64,000 nucleotides of DNA from assembly GCA_001600095.1 (NCBI GenBank), contig BCIX01000001.1:7527198-7591197 (forward strand), given 5' to 3'. The position numbers were made by a program, and so were the translations under genes. This stretch comes from Bullera alba. Lineage: Eukaryota; Basidiomycota; Tremellomycetes; Tremellales; Bulleraceae. Shown piece after piece: positions 48,548 through 59,977 of the stretch (positions are counted from its first letter, which is position 1; every line of letters starts with the position of its first letter). The notes below the pieces were generated by a model. It worked only from the letters and a program-made list of their open reading frames with translations, made no database searches and was not told where the DNA came from.

Positions 48548-50579
48548 TTCCAGTATCCGTTCGCGATGGCGAAAGTGGTGGTGGTGGTGGTGGTGATGGT
48601 GGTGAGGACTGTGCTATGCAAATCATGAGCTACGATGCTCAAACGACCAGCTAGCTATCTTTGCAGCGCGTCGAGGTGGTATTCGAGTGGTTCCCAAACG
48701 AGCCACCCTGGACTACTCTATCACAACGAGGTAAATGGGGCAATTTAGCACCCTTCCCTGTCGATCATTTCAATCGCAGCTGGTCTATACCTCGCAAAGA
48801 GATGCCAGAGGGACGCCTCGGCGACGAGAGGGGAGGGGAAAAGTGCGTCATGAGAGTGAAGAGAGGCAATGGGTTTGGGAATAGATGGTAGCCAAGGAGA
48901 TGAGCGATAGGAGTAGGGGTTGTGATCGGGCGGAAGGGTGGAAAGAAGGTTGCGAGTTGGAGTCAAAGTGGAAATGAAATTGGGATTCAACGAGTCTATT
49001 TACGCTTCGACTTGCCACCATCCACGTCCCATTTCCTCACTCACCTGCAATGTACGAGCAGCGCAGAGGCTTTGTACAAGTATAGATACTTGATCTCCTC
49101 CTGCAGATCACTCCAGTCTCCCTCCGCGACGTCCGCGTCTCGCGAGGAAAAAGACACGACCCCTCCTCGTCGACAGAAGGGCGATGGGTTTGATCTCGGT
49201 TCAGTTGTTGATGAACCTGTCCTTAATTAATCAGGCGACTAGTGCTATCCTTTCGCGTTGCCATGGTATGCAGTCCTTTCGATCACAGCAGCAGGTCGCG
49301 GCCTAGGTGTTTTCCGACGGAGAGGCCAGTGATGGTGATGGTGATGCTGTCGTCGTGCTTGGATAAGAAGTCGATGTAACACTTGCCCCTGTCACTGTCG
49401 CCGGCTATCCGAGGTGGTCGAGCTTTGTGGCCGAGTCCAGGTAGACACAGCAGCGATACTGTCTAGATGATGAAGGTACAATGGTTGCAGAGAGCAGGGA
49501 GGTACGAGTGAACAACGATGGTGACTACCTGTGACTACCCACCCCTTGCCTGTAGATCCCTCTCTGTATCACGCTGTGATCGCACGTCGATCTCGACACG
49601 GGCAAGGACATGGCTTCAGACCGCGTTCGGCCTGTTTGCTGCTGCATACTTACGCTTACTCTATCGCCGTAAAGCGAACAGGCCGCGTTCAGTGCATTTG
49701 GGCAGGGGCAGTGAGAGAGGGCTTTTGTGGGATCTGGGAAGACGAGCTTGTATTTGAGCATTTGTACGAGAGTACGAGAACCGACAACGGCAGTCGAGAA
49801 CATTGGGGACTGCATTCAAGGCATCGGACGAGTTGAGTTCATTAACCTCTGTTACCGGTACCTTCCTTGGTTACGTGTAAAGTGCTGGATGATTGGAACA
49901 AATCGAAACCTGTCTGCAGCAATTCCAAGCCTCAATTGGTGCGCCATCCGCCGCCGTCGTCAGCTGCCCGCCAGCGAGCTCACGGGTTGGTGATCGACAA
50001 GGGCTCCCGGTTCCGGTGGGTGAAGCCAGAGCTCACGGTGGCGGGCACAAGAGGCAAGAGAGGCAAGAGCCTGCCAGAGCGTGACGCTCTCTTACCGCAA
50101 TCGTCCATACTTGTATGCGCATTACCTTTTGGGTTGGCTCTTCGGTCCGAACCCGTGCTTAGGGACGGCGACGATCAAGGGGCAAGTAGGCTCGGGCGTC
50201 TGGGGAGTTGCCTGGAGTTGCGCTTCGATCACAAAGTGCTGTTTACGTTACTTGCTTCAGATCCAGGGTTATCTGAGGCAGCAAATTAAAACTGCGACGC
50301 CCCTCTCCGATCGGAAGGGTTCTGGAACCTTTGCAAGGATGCCGCCGGAGTCTCCAACAGTCTCCCACGGTACCGCTGGCAACCGCTGGACCTCGCCGGA
50401 GTGCTGGACTGCCGGAACAGAAGTGCATGTGAGAGAGCACTAGAGCAGACTAGAGCGACCGTCTGCAACTACCGACAAGGACTCTCGATACGGTGGACTG
50501 GTGGTGGCTCGAGGCGGTCACATTCCACCTGCCTACATTCGATGGCCTGCCTTGCCAGACTCGTCCGAACGCCCTTCTA
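48548..50579. other. 2-kb intergenic region, largest in the window
   Basis: Between the MHYT start (minus) and the Gemin2-like stop (minus). Many short frames, none with splice or domain support. It includes the MHYT promoter/5' leader with a trinucleotide repeat. I found no transposon remnant or RNA gene. Confidence 0.4.
48575..48606. repeat. GGT/ACC trinucleotide repeat in the MHYT 5' leader
   Basis: GTGGTGGTGGTGG-type run with one GAT interruption, starting 28 nt upstream of the MHYT start codon. On the coding strand it is a CAC/ACC repeat, probably within the 5' UTR. Confidence 0.85.
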
Positions 50580-52452
50580 CTACTGGAACAGGGAATCCAG
50601 TTCCATGAGGAGATCTCTCTGCGCCCAGCCTTCCGCAATGGCGCTGATGATCATCCAGCACCTACTCAAGATCTCATTGACGCCCGTCCGATCAGTCCAT
50701 TTGACGTCTGCTGCTGTGCCCGACCCCCCTCCGCCTGCAGCAACGTCCTTGTCCATGTCCAACTTCCATTCGGGTCCGATATCCCCTCTCTTCACTGCGC
50801 TGATGTATACCCACCCGCCGACCTTCATCACGTTCCGAGCGAGCTCTCGCAAGTGGTGCATCTGATCGGAACTGAGATGGTCATCGTAGATCGTCAATAG
50901 GGCGAACAGCCATTTGGACACGTTGACGGGGAACGGGTGAGGCGGTAGCTTCTTGGGCCTTAGCGAAGCTGTAGATGCGGTCGGGGAGACCGGGTCGAGT
51001 CGAGGGGAGATGGGTTGTGTAGGGATCAAATGATCCACATTCGATCGTATCGTTTCGAGCGTGTAGTTCATCGTTTCAAGTTGGACCAAATGGTCTATCG
51101 TCTCGGAGAGGTATTTTGATATTTGATACAGTATGTTTGATATTTGTGGCTAAGAGGGATCCAGGGTCAATGATGAACCCGCTCCGATAGATCCTGACTC
51201 ACCGTGTCTAGTGTTTGTAGTATCGATACAAGGGGTTCCCTAGGGTGATGTCGTTCTGATTCTTCTTCCAGTTCTTCAATCTCCTTATACTGCTTCGGTG
51301 GAGGCTGGGCCACATTCATAAATGCTTCCTCTTCATCATCGTCCCCCGCGTCCATAGCATCGTCGTCGAGATCGTCCCCGCCTATGGGTCCATGTGCCGA
51401 TTCGCCCTTCTCCGGGCTTGGCTGGACGGTAGCGTCGACGATCGCCTCGTCGACCAGCATGCGCGTCTGGTCCTCCTGGCCAAACGAGTCGGTAGAAGCG
51501 ATACCTTCGGGCGTGATCAGGATCCGCCGCTTGATCTTCTTGTTGCGAGGATAGCCGTTGATATAGTGCAACCAGTAGTCATTCCGCGTGGGACCCGGTA
51601 TGGGTGGGTATGTCGAGGGGTAGGGTAATCGAGGATTGGGTGGCCAGTTTGCGGATACGAGCTAGCACAAGTCATTAGCGACGTGGCTCAAGCCGATAAG
51701 CCCTTGACCCACCTTGCGATAAGCCACAAAGTGGAGAGCGAAGAGGACTACCCATGAGTCCCTCGGAAGGGCTGGATGTCGCGATGGCCTGGCCAAGGGT
51801 GTTTCTTCAGCGGACACTTGTTGAGGACCGATCTGGGCAGAGCGAGGGGGCGGCGTCGGTTCCCTATACGGATTCACTACCCGAGTCACCGCTGGCAGCT
51901 TTGCATTATCACGCCTAACAAAGATAAGTGTTGTCATCATGGCCGGAAGAAGAACTTGGCTCACATGGCTAGAGCGAGATACATCGCTCCGTCCTCGGGG
52001 ACACCTTCCCAGTCTTCGGGTATAGTCGCCACAGGCAGCGCTTGGGCCCCTCTGATTTTCTGTGTCAAAGGCTCGTATTCCACCTCGTCGTAATCCATCC
52101 CATCGTACCGCGTCGCAGAGTTCAATGGCGGTGCCGAAGCCGTGATGGCCGCTTGAGCGGTGAACACCTCCTCATCGTCATCCTCTGCGTCGTCTGCGCC
52201 TTTCGGTATCGCCTGTTTCCCATGTAGTGGATATTGTCGCCCGCTGCCATGACTGGCCTCATTGGTGAAGTCGTAAAACACCTTTGTGGCAGGATTGCCC
52301 GATGAAGATCCAGCTTCGGAAGTCCTGGAAGCGTTGGATTTTGTCGACATGTTCGATACAGACGATTGCTCCCTCTTCAACCGGTCCTTCTCCTCCTTTG
52401 CAGCTTTGACCGCTTCCAATCTCCGGTTCCTAGCCTGACCAGGTCTGGGCAT
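50580..52452 (-). CDS. Gemin2/Brr1-like spliceosomal snRNP assembly factor
   Basis: Four exons (51965-52452, 51713-51914, 51203-51661, 50580-51149) encode 572 aa from ATG 52452 (MPRPGQARNRRLEAV). Matches to the Gemin2 (SIP1) family include YDEVEYEPLTQ, IPEDWEGVPEDGAMYLALAM then RDNAKLPAVTRVVNPY, SWVVLFALHFVAYRK, and the helical C-terminus with WLFALLTIYDDHLSSDQM, HLRELARNV, and RCWMIISAIAEGWAQRDLL. A long acidic insert (DDLDDDAMDAGDDDEEEA) enlarges it relative to human Gemin2. Gemin2 binds SMN and holds the Sm pentamer during snRNP biogenesis; the role is inferred. A longer in-frame start at 52617 exists but would leave under 50 nt to the ARO2 ATG, so I prefer 52452. Confidence 0.75.
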
Positions 52453-52666
52453 TGTCCATCGGGGATGGTCACTTCGAGCGAGGAGAGTGTGAGCGAGTGT
52501 AGAGTATATCGACTGGGCGGCGTTGAAACGTTGAAATGACCAAATCTCGTCAGGCACGGAATCGACGAAACCGACGACTCGAAAAGTCGGGCTAGCTGTC
52601 TTGACCTTGTGTTCCATCTCGATCTATAGACTTTTCTCCAGACTACAACATCATCGAGCAAACGCA
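52453..52666. promoter_or_regulatory. Compact divergent promoter, Gemin2-like / ARO2
   Basis: 214 nt separate the two start codons, or only 49 nt if the upstream in-frame Gemin2 ATG is used. No TATA box seen. Confidence 0.45.
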
Positions 52667-54174
52667 ATGTCCACCTTCGGATTGAACTACAGGGTGCACA
52701 CGTACGGAGAGTCCCACTGCAAGAGTGTGGGATGTATCGTCGATGGTGTCCCTCCTGTGGGTGAACAGGCTCTGGGTTGAATTTCAGCTGATGACGGCTG
52801 TGTAGGGACTCAAATTGACAGAGGAGGACATTCAGACGCAATTGTCTAGAAGGAGGCCCGGTCAGAGTGACATTACCACCGCTGTGAGTCGCTCAACGGA
52901 GTGCCAAGAGGGGAATGCTAATGTGACCGCTGCAGCGATCGGAGTACGACCAGGTTCACATTCAAAGTGGAACCGAGCATGGAGTGACGCTTGGCACGCC
53001 AATCGGTCTCCTCATCCACAACAAGGATCAACGACCACACGACTACGCCGAGACGGATCTGTACCCGCGACCCTCGCACGCCGACTACACCTACCTCGTC
53101 AAGTACGGCATCAAAGCGTCTTCCGGGGGTGGTCGAGCCTCGGCACGAGAGACGATCGGACGTGTGGCCGCTGGCGCCATTGCTGAGAAGTACTTGAAAG
53201 AGGCGTACGGCGTGGAGATTGTGGCCTTTGTCGCTAGCGTCGGCAAGGTCACGATACCGTTCACCAAGAACGAAGAGGACGAGGTGCTCAGCAAGGAGTA
53301 CATGGACCTCTTGAGCAAGATCAGCAGGGAAGAGGTCGACAAGGAGATCACCAGATGCCCCCATCGGGAGACCAGTGCCAAAATGGAGCAGGTGGGAAGA
53401 TCCAATTGCCATGGGTCTGAGCATGCTGACACTGTTTAGTTGATTCGAGACACGAAAGCACGGGATGACTCGCTCGGAGGAACAGTCACTTGTGTGATCC
53501 GAAACTGCCCGCTCGGTCTGGGAGAGCCAGCCTTTGACAAGCTCGAGGCTGTTCTAGCCCATGCCATGCTGTCCATCCCTTCGACAAAGGGCTTTGAGAT
53601 CGGATCTGGCTTCAGAGGCACCACGTTCCCTGGATCCCAGCACAACGACGCTTTCGTCGAGGGCACACATGCCATCACTGGGGAGAAGCAGTTGAGGACA
53701 TCTACCAACTGGAGCGGTGGTATCCAGGGCGGTATCTCCAACGGAGAGGACATTTACTTCAGGCAAGTCCCAGCGCTCTTTCATAGCATACTGACCCTTC
53801 GCAGGGTCGGATTCAAGCCGCCTGCTACCATCTCCCAAGAACAGCCAACGGCGCGATACGACGGATCCGAAGGTGTTCTCGCCGCAAAGGGCCGACACGA
53901 CCCTTGCGTCGTTCCAAGAGCCGTGCCCATTGTCGAGACCATGGCCGCATTGGTCCTCATGGAGTGAGTAGCGAGTCCTGAGACCGAGTCTTGGCGCTGA
54001 CTCGGCTGCAGCATGCTCATGCAGCAGAACGCGAGGTTGATGACCGCTTCACGACTGCCCGCGTTGACTCATCTGCCCCCGACGATGACCCTCCCAGGCA
54101 AAGACACCGTGGAGAAGATCCTCCATGGCGACTCTGTCGGTCAGGTACAGAACAACAAGTCGGGAGACGAGTAG
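52667..54174 (+). CDS. ARO2: Chorismate synthase
   Basis: Six exons (52667-52756, 52806-52883, 52936-53391, 53440-53762, 53805-53963, 54012-54174) encode 422 aa, a little longer than the ~380 usual in fungi. [18 protein letters not shown] is the classic N-terminus; [20 protein letters not shown], the region with [33 protein letters not shown], and [15 protein letters not shown] follow as in all chorismate synthases. The enzyme makes chorismate from 5-enolpyruvylshikimate-3-phosphate using reduced flavin, the last shikimate-pathway step. Fungal enzymes are bifunctional, with their own flavin reductase activity. Intron 4 (53763-53804) is a GC-AG intron (AG|GCAAGT) of 42 nt with no in-frame stop, so its retention would insert 14 residues. 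Confidence 0.96.
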
Positions 54175-54658
54175 TGTAGAGAAGCAAGCATGCATCTATA
54201 GAGCTAGCGACAGATTTGGAAGGTGTTGTACCGTTGCTGGAATACTAATACGTCGCTACGGTGTTGCTGGGTGACAGACGTGACCGTAACGGTCGCGCAC
54301 TCGCACCCCCCGCACCATGTCAGTTCACTCAGTGTGGTACGATACTACGGCTGGTGACTTGGCGGATCAGATCTCGGGTTCTATTTTTACTCCCGTTCGA
54401 TCGCCGGCTGGTGACTCCTTCACCTTGCGACTTGTTGTGACGGCGTCCATGGCGTGAATGGTGTTACTTACTCTACATTACAACACCGACTATACACCAC
54501 ACTTGGCGGAGGCCTTTCAGCACCGAGGACCAATCCCGAGAGAAGGTACTCGCGAGATTTGTTGTGGAAGGACTGTAGTGCGTGTCTCTTCGAGTACGAC
54601 GTCAGTACATTCCTCTGCGAGGTCGCTCAACACCGCGCGACACCCTTACGCTGCGACC
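54175..54658. other. Intergenic, NRAMP promoter
   Basis: 484 nt between two plus-strand genes. A short perfect inverted repeat, GACCGTAACGGTC, is at 54282-54294. No gene seen. Confidence 0.4.
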
Positions 54659-56944
54659 ATGCTGTCCTTCAAGCGAGTCAAGGAGGTCGCCAAGCGGTGA
54701 GCGGCGACTGACAGTCCACTTGAGATGACATGCTCATGACTTGGGTAGACACCTCTACTTTGTAGGCCCGGGGCTCGTGTCGGCCGTCGCGTACATAGAC
54801 CCTGGTAATTGGGCGACGGATCTACAGGCCGGCTCGCAATATGGCTACAAGCTATTGTTCATCGTCCTCATCGCAGGTCTCGCCGCGGTCGGTCAGTCCA
54901 TGTCCCTTCCGGTTCCTGCATTCCAGACGTCTCGTGGAAGAGACTGGCTGACTTTGTGGGTGGTGCATAGTGCTGCAAACCCTTTCGGTGCGATTGGGCG
55001 CGACGACATCGACCTCGCTCCCCCATCAAACTCGACAATTGATCCTAAGGCTCAAGGAAAAGTATCCGAAGTACAGGGTAGCGCTCCATTGCCTCTTATG
55101 GTTCCTGTACATCATGGCCGAGGCGGCGATCATTGCGACGGACCTGGCAGAGTTGCTCGGCAGTGCGATAGCCCTGCACATGTGAGTGGGCATTATAATC
55201 CCACTACTCCACCTGTCCATCGATGGAATTCAGCTGACACAGGACAGGCTGTTCCCGAGGTTGCCGTTGTTCGCCGGTGTGCTCATCACGGCGACAGACG
55301 TCTTGGTGGTGCTCATATTCTTCAACTCGAACAAGGGCAGACAGGGCATGTTGTTCTTTGAAATCCTCATAGTTACCATGGTGAGGAGCATCCGTGTTAG
55401 ACCCCTGCAGCTCGAACTCACCCAGACGCTAGGTCCTCGCCGTATTCGTCAGCTTCATGGTGCTCTTGGACCTCATCAAGCCGGATTGGGGGGATGTCTT
55501 CTTCGGCTACGTCCCTTCCGCCACGCTCGTCAAGCCTGGCGCGCTATACATCGGCGTCGGTATCATCGGAGGTGAGTGGTCTAGCTCTGAGCAATGTTAG
55601 GTACTATGCTGACCACCCTCTCAGCCACTGTCATGCCGCACGCTCTCTTCCTCGGGTCCAGTCTCTCATCGGTGGACAGGCTGAATATGCTGCCTGTACC
55701 GCCAGAGCTTCACCCAAAGACAAAGCTGTCCCACAAACTCCCTTCGCTGTTCAAACGACAAAAGCGGCGGACTTCAGACGCATCATCCCAAAATCCGCCT
55801 GGGGCCGAGTCGTCAGGTTCCGCATACGAGCTGGAGGAAGTGCCCGCAGACTCTGTACCCGGCCGCCTGGACAGAACTCCCGCTTTGATCCGAGGGGAGA
55901 GTGAGATTGAAGAGGTCGGCAAGGATGTGTACGGCTTGAACCGAAAGAAAACCGAGTACGAGAAGGCACTGGAGAGGTATCAATCGGAAGTCAAGTCGTT
56001 TGACAGGATCAAATGGGTTGATATCCATCTGTTCCACGCTACGGTTAGTCATACCCCGCGCATATCTCCTCGAGTGGTGCTGACGACCTGGGCAGATTGA
56101 CACTGCTACGAGTTTGCTGTGCTTTGCTTTGACGATCAACTCTTCAATCCTGATCTTGGCGGGTGCTTCATACTACTACAACCCGAATTCGCCGGGCGAG
56201 GCGGATCTCGAGGGTGCCCACGCGTTGTTGAGGAACAATATTGGCAATGGCGCAGCTATCATCTTTGCCCTGGCCCTCTTATGTGTGAGTGCTCAGCTTC
56301 CGCGAACACTTCCAAGGTGCCATGTAGCTGATGATCCCTCGTAGGCGGGCCAGAGTGCTTCTATCACCGCGACGCTCGCGGGACAAGTGGTTTCGGAGGG
56401 ATTCATCAACTGGCGGACAAACGTGAGTCGTCGGAGCGTATCATGGACCACTATTGACATCTTCTAGCCCACCCTCCGTCGGCTGATCACCCGACTGATC
56501 AGTGTGACTCCCGCTGCGATCATTGCCGCTGCGTACGGATCCCAGGGGCTCAACACCATGCTGGTGGCATCGCAGGTCTTGCTATCGATCGTCCTGCCGA
56601 CCGTCATCTTCCCTTTGGTCTATCTGTGCTCTAGGGCGGATATAATGGTCGTCGAAGGACCCGAAGTTGAGGCGGAAGAGCATCAGCAAGTTCAGCCCCC
56701 GACATCCACCTCGGACAATGTGATCAGGGATGCGCCAGCATTAGAGCTCGAGCCAGCGCCCCTCTCGAGCTCGGGCCCGGATCAGGCAGCGGGAAATAGC
56801 ACGGGGACAGGGACCAGTGCGCGCCGGAAGAAGACCTATGTCAGCTCGAAGATAATCACAGTGCTGGGATACATCCTCTTCGCGGTGGTCCTGGTCGCCA
56901 ACTGCTACGTGATTGTCGAGCTGGGTCTGGGCAACGGGGGGTGA
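54659..56944 (+). CDS. NRAMP-family divalent metal transporter (Smf-like)
   Basis: Nine exons (54659-54696, 54749-54891, 54971-55181, 55248-55380, 55433-55571, 55625-56043, 56096-56284, 56345-56422, 56468-56944) encode 608 aa. TM1 carries the metal-binding signature [10 protein letters not shown]6 carries [12 protein letters not shown], equivalent to the MPH motif. Helices are seen at [93 protein letters not shown], and the final [24 protein letters not shown] proteins import Mn2+, Fe2+ and related ions with protons at the plasma membrane, endosome or vacuole. Two hydrophilic insertions (an acidic loop after TM6 and a Pro/Glu-rich loop before the last helix) account for the length. Confidence 0.93.
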
Positions 56945-57829
56945 TCGATGAGGTTGGAGCCATCGTGGAATATCTTGGGCCAGTCTTGGAGAACCTTGTT
57001 GTACTGTAGTTGTACGAGGATCCAGATCATGCATGCCGTGAGCAGGATGTAATGGCGAGAGATGGGTTGTGAATCGACTGTTGAGTCGAGTAGCAATTGA
57101 CAGGAGCGACGGGATGAGCACGGCCCTCCGGGAATTGGAAATTGGATACGGGAGGGGGGATCGATTGATCGATCAGGGGCGAATGATGTTTCGGGTTTGG
57201 ACTCAAAGGGGTCAGTAACCCGGCACATGGAGCACATGGCCATGGGCCATGGGAGCGTAAGCGAGATGAGGCATGTCTGCCGAGGACCGCATGCCTGCTT
57301 GATGGGAATCTGTCATCGTCCATTCGCCTCGTCGATGTTCTAGAGCAGGAACCTTCGGAAGCGTGCGCCGAACAGCGCGACGGGGACGACTGTGATGGAG
57401 GTCCCTGCACCCTGTCCAACTGATGGTGATGGTGGCTTATCACGGGGAATGCATCGATGTATCCGAGCGGATCAACGACCAATGGTCAGCGCGGTCAGCA
57501 GTGCAAACCCCCGAGCAGCACTCATCGCACGCATCGCTCGACATCGCTCGATCCTGCTCGATCAGACAAATTTCCCTGGGCCTGGATCAGGTCGTCGTCG
57601 AGCACGTCAGGCCAGGCTCGAGAGCTGTCGATTGCCTGCAAGGGTCCCGAGGTACTTATATCTGAGCATGGCTGCAGCTGAACGCTGAAGGCTCCCCGAT
57701 TCACTCTGCCCAATTAACCACCACCAGACATCTGTAGTGGTGCTCACTCACTAGTCACTTTAGTCCATACCTGCGATATATCATCGCCTCATCGAACACC
57801 CTCCCAGGAAAGTCCCCCACTAGCCCAAG
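56945..57829. other. Intergenic, promoter of DUF6534 copy C
   Basis: 885 nt between two plus-strand genes; no supported gene or repeat of note. Confidence 0.35.
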
Positions 57830-59829
57830 ATGTCAGACTCGGCGCCGCCGACGGATCTTGCGAGTCTCACGCCCGAGCAGCTGGAGGGATACCTAGCCGC
57901 TACGATCATGCCCAATCCCGGTGTCTTCTTCGGACCGTTCTTCATGGGGTAAGCCCCGGCCCTGATCACTTGATAGAAGATTGGGTGGGCATGATGGCTG
58001 ATTGCTGGGCGAGATAGGTACCTCCTCGATGGGCTGCTGTTCGGGGTGTTGGTCATGCAGGTGACTTATTGGGCCTCTTGGTCGCGAAGGGAGAGGACGT
58101 GGACAAAGGTCATAGCAGTGGGTATCGGTCTCCATTCTCCCAATTCCATGGGTGTTCGTCAAAGGAACTCGGGCTTACTGGGAGTAGTGGTGGGCCGTCG
58201 CTGCGACCACAGGTACTACCGTATAGTACGTGCCTGCCACCACAGGTGTCAATCGCAAGCCGGTAGCTGATGGACCTGTAGCAACACCTACCTATGGATG
58301 AGACTCTTCGTGTATAATTTCGGCGGGTTCAGCGATTTTCTCAAACAGGACTGTAAGTATCTGCGAAACTTTGAGCGCTGTCGAAGACTGCAGACAGGAC
58401 ACTGACTATAGCTAGGGCTCTCGTGGTACGGAACGCTCAACTTGCTCCCCGTCATCGCTGTGCAGGTGAGTCATCCATCACTTTGGCCACTGGCTCCGCC
58501 TGTCCACCTCTCCCACGTACCCGCTTGAGGGCTAACCCGCCCCCTCTAGATCTTCTACCTCGAACGAGCGTGGAAGTTGACGAATTCGATCTGGGTCTTT
58601 GTCACTGTAATCCCCCTGATGTGAGCTCGCCGTTCCGCCGGTCGGGCTCTCACTGTCTGCCACTGCTGACGCCTTCCGTGCAGGCTGGCCTCGATTGCTT
58701 TCTCACTCGCCGGGCAGATCATCCTTCATAGCCAGGTCACCAGCGTCGTCTCCGCCGACAAGCATGTGAGTCGACTTACGAACTTGGCTCTCCAGCCTCC
58801 TGAAGGCCAGTATGGACTTGGGAGAGGTCGCTGACGACGTCGGTGGTAGATCGTCAGCGCGATCTTCTACGGCTGGGTAAGTGGTACAACGCTTAGTGTC
58901 ATGCGGGGGATGAGACAAAGAGAATGACCCTCATTAGCTCTCGACATGTTTGACGGTCGACCTCATTCTTGTGGGGTTCATCAGTTGGGGATTATGGAAG
59001 AGCAAGACGGGTTGGAGTGGGACAGATCAGCTGATCAACCGATTGGTCAAGTGCGTCCGCCCACCTTGGCCCTCGGCTCGCACTGTCTGACCAAACTGAT
59101 CGAGCTGTAGGGTATCCCTCGAAGCTCAGATCCCGTCCACCCTGGTGTGAGTACTACCCAACTCATAAAGAGTGACTAGCTGATCACGACCCCCCGGACC
59201 GCCAGCTCGCTCGCCTTCCTCATCACGTACTCGGTCGCCAAGGACTCCACCATGGTCGTCTTCTACGAGTTCTTCCTGAACAAGACCTACGTCGTCTGTC
59301 TCTTCTGTGAGCCCCTCCCAACTGTTCTTGGGACGCGCTGATTTGGGTCATTGGGCTAGCTCTGCTCAACTCGCGCTTCAGCCTCAAGCGGGATTTGGCG
59401 GGCCACGGGGAGAACACCTACAAGGTCAGTCCGTCTCCGCCTTGTCACGGCCTAAGCGGGTCGCCACGCGGCAGGGCATAGACTTTAGCGAGCTGACTCG
59501 CAGTAGATGACGGGGGACTGGACGAAACGCTCGAGAAATCAACAAGCGACCGTGATGGTCTCCACCGAGGTATTCACCGAGATCAGCGGCACGGTAAGCC
59601 AAGTTAATCCGTGTCCAGCGAGTCAGTGAATCAACACGCTGACCTGCGTTAGCCCAAACACATGCCGGTGCTGAAACGCAAACTGAACCGGATCCCCTCG
59701 AGGGAAGACATTCTGGAGGGATACGAGGGCAGCGAGCTTGGTGTCAAGTTTGACGATTCTCCCCCCGCGAGCTCGGCCTCGAAGGGCGAGTTGACATGGG
59801 CGGATGCGCTCAAAAAGGACGTCCTCTAG
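57830..59829 (+). CDS. DUF6534-type multi-spanning membrane protein (copy C)
   Basis: Fourteen exons of 119, 100, 38, 71, 50, 71, 82, 27, 113, 36, 101, 65, 87 and 177 nt encode 378 aa. Key segments: PNPGVFFGPFFMGYLLDGLL, FGVLVMQVTYWASWSRRER, YLWMRLFVYNFGGFSDF, WLSWYGTLNLLPVIAVQIFY, SIWVFVTVIPLMLASIAFS, LILVGFISWGLWKSKTGW, TDQLINRLVKVSLEAQIPST, LVSLAFLITYSVAKDS. The pattern WYG...VQ.FY.ER and GLWKSKTGWS.TDQLIN is shared with copies A and B. Exons 3+4 equal the 109-nt exon and exons 10+11 the 137-nt exon of those copies. The family is an orphan; function unknown. The gene converges on MMM1, 148 nt apart. Confidence 0.75.
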
Positions 59830-59977
59830 GGCGACAAGGTCGATCAGCAGAGCCGAGGCGGGGCTTTAGAGACATTCTGTGGGGATTATGTTCGAGGTGC
59901 TTTATGTTGCTGTTGGATTACATACTCCCTGGGATATGAACGTGTCCTATTGGCGCGGATGGCTAGCCTGTTCACTT

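Noticed and set aside
49320..49352. GTGATG repeats near 49330 as a functional array
   Set aside because: Only three short units, no regular spacing and no spacer structure; not a CRISPR or satellite.
48548..50579. Possible transposon or RNA gene in the 2-kb gene-free region
   Set aside because: I saw no terminal repeats, target-site duplication, reverse transcriptase or transposase motif, and no tRNA-like fold.
52453..52617. Longer N-terminus ([10 protein letters not shown]...) of the Gemin2-like protein
   Set aside because: It would start 49 nt from the ARO2 ATG and does not resemble the family; listed as a possible alternative only.
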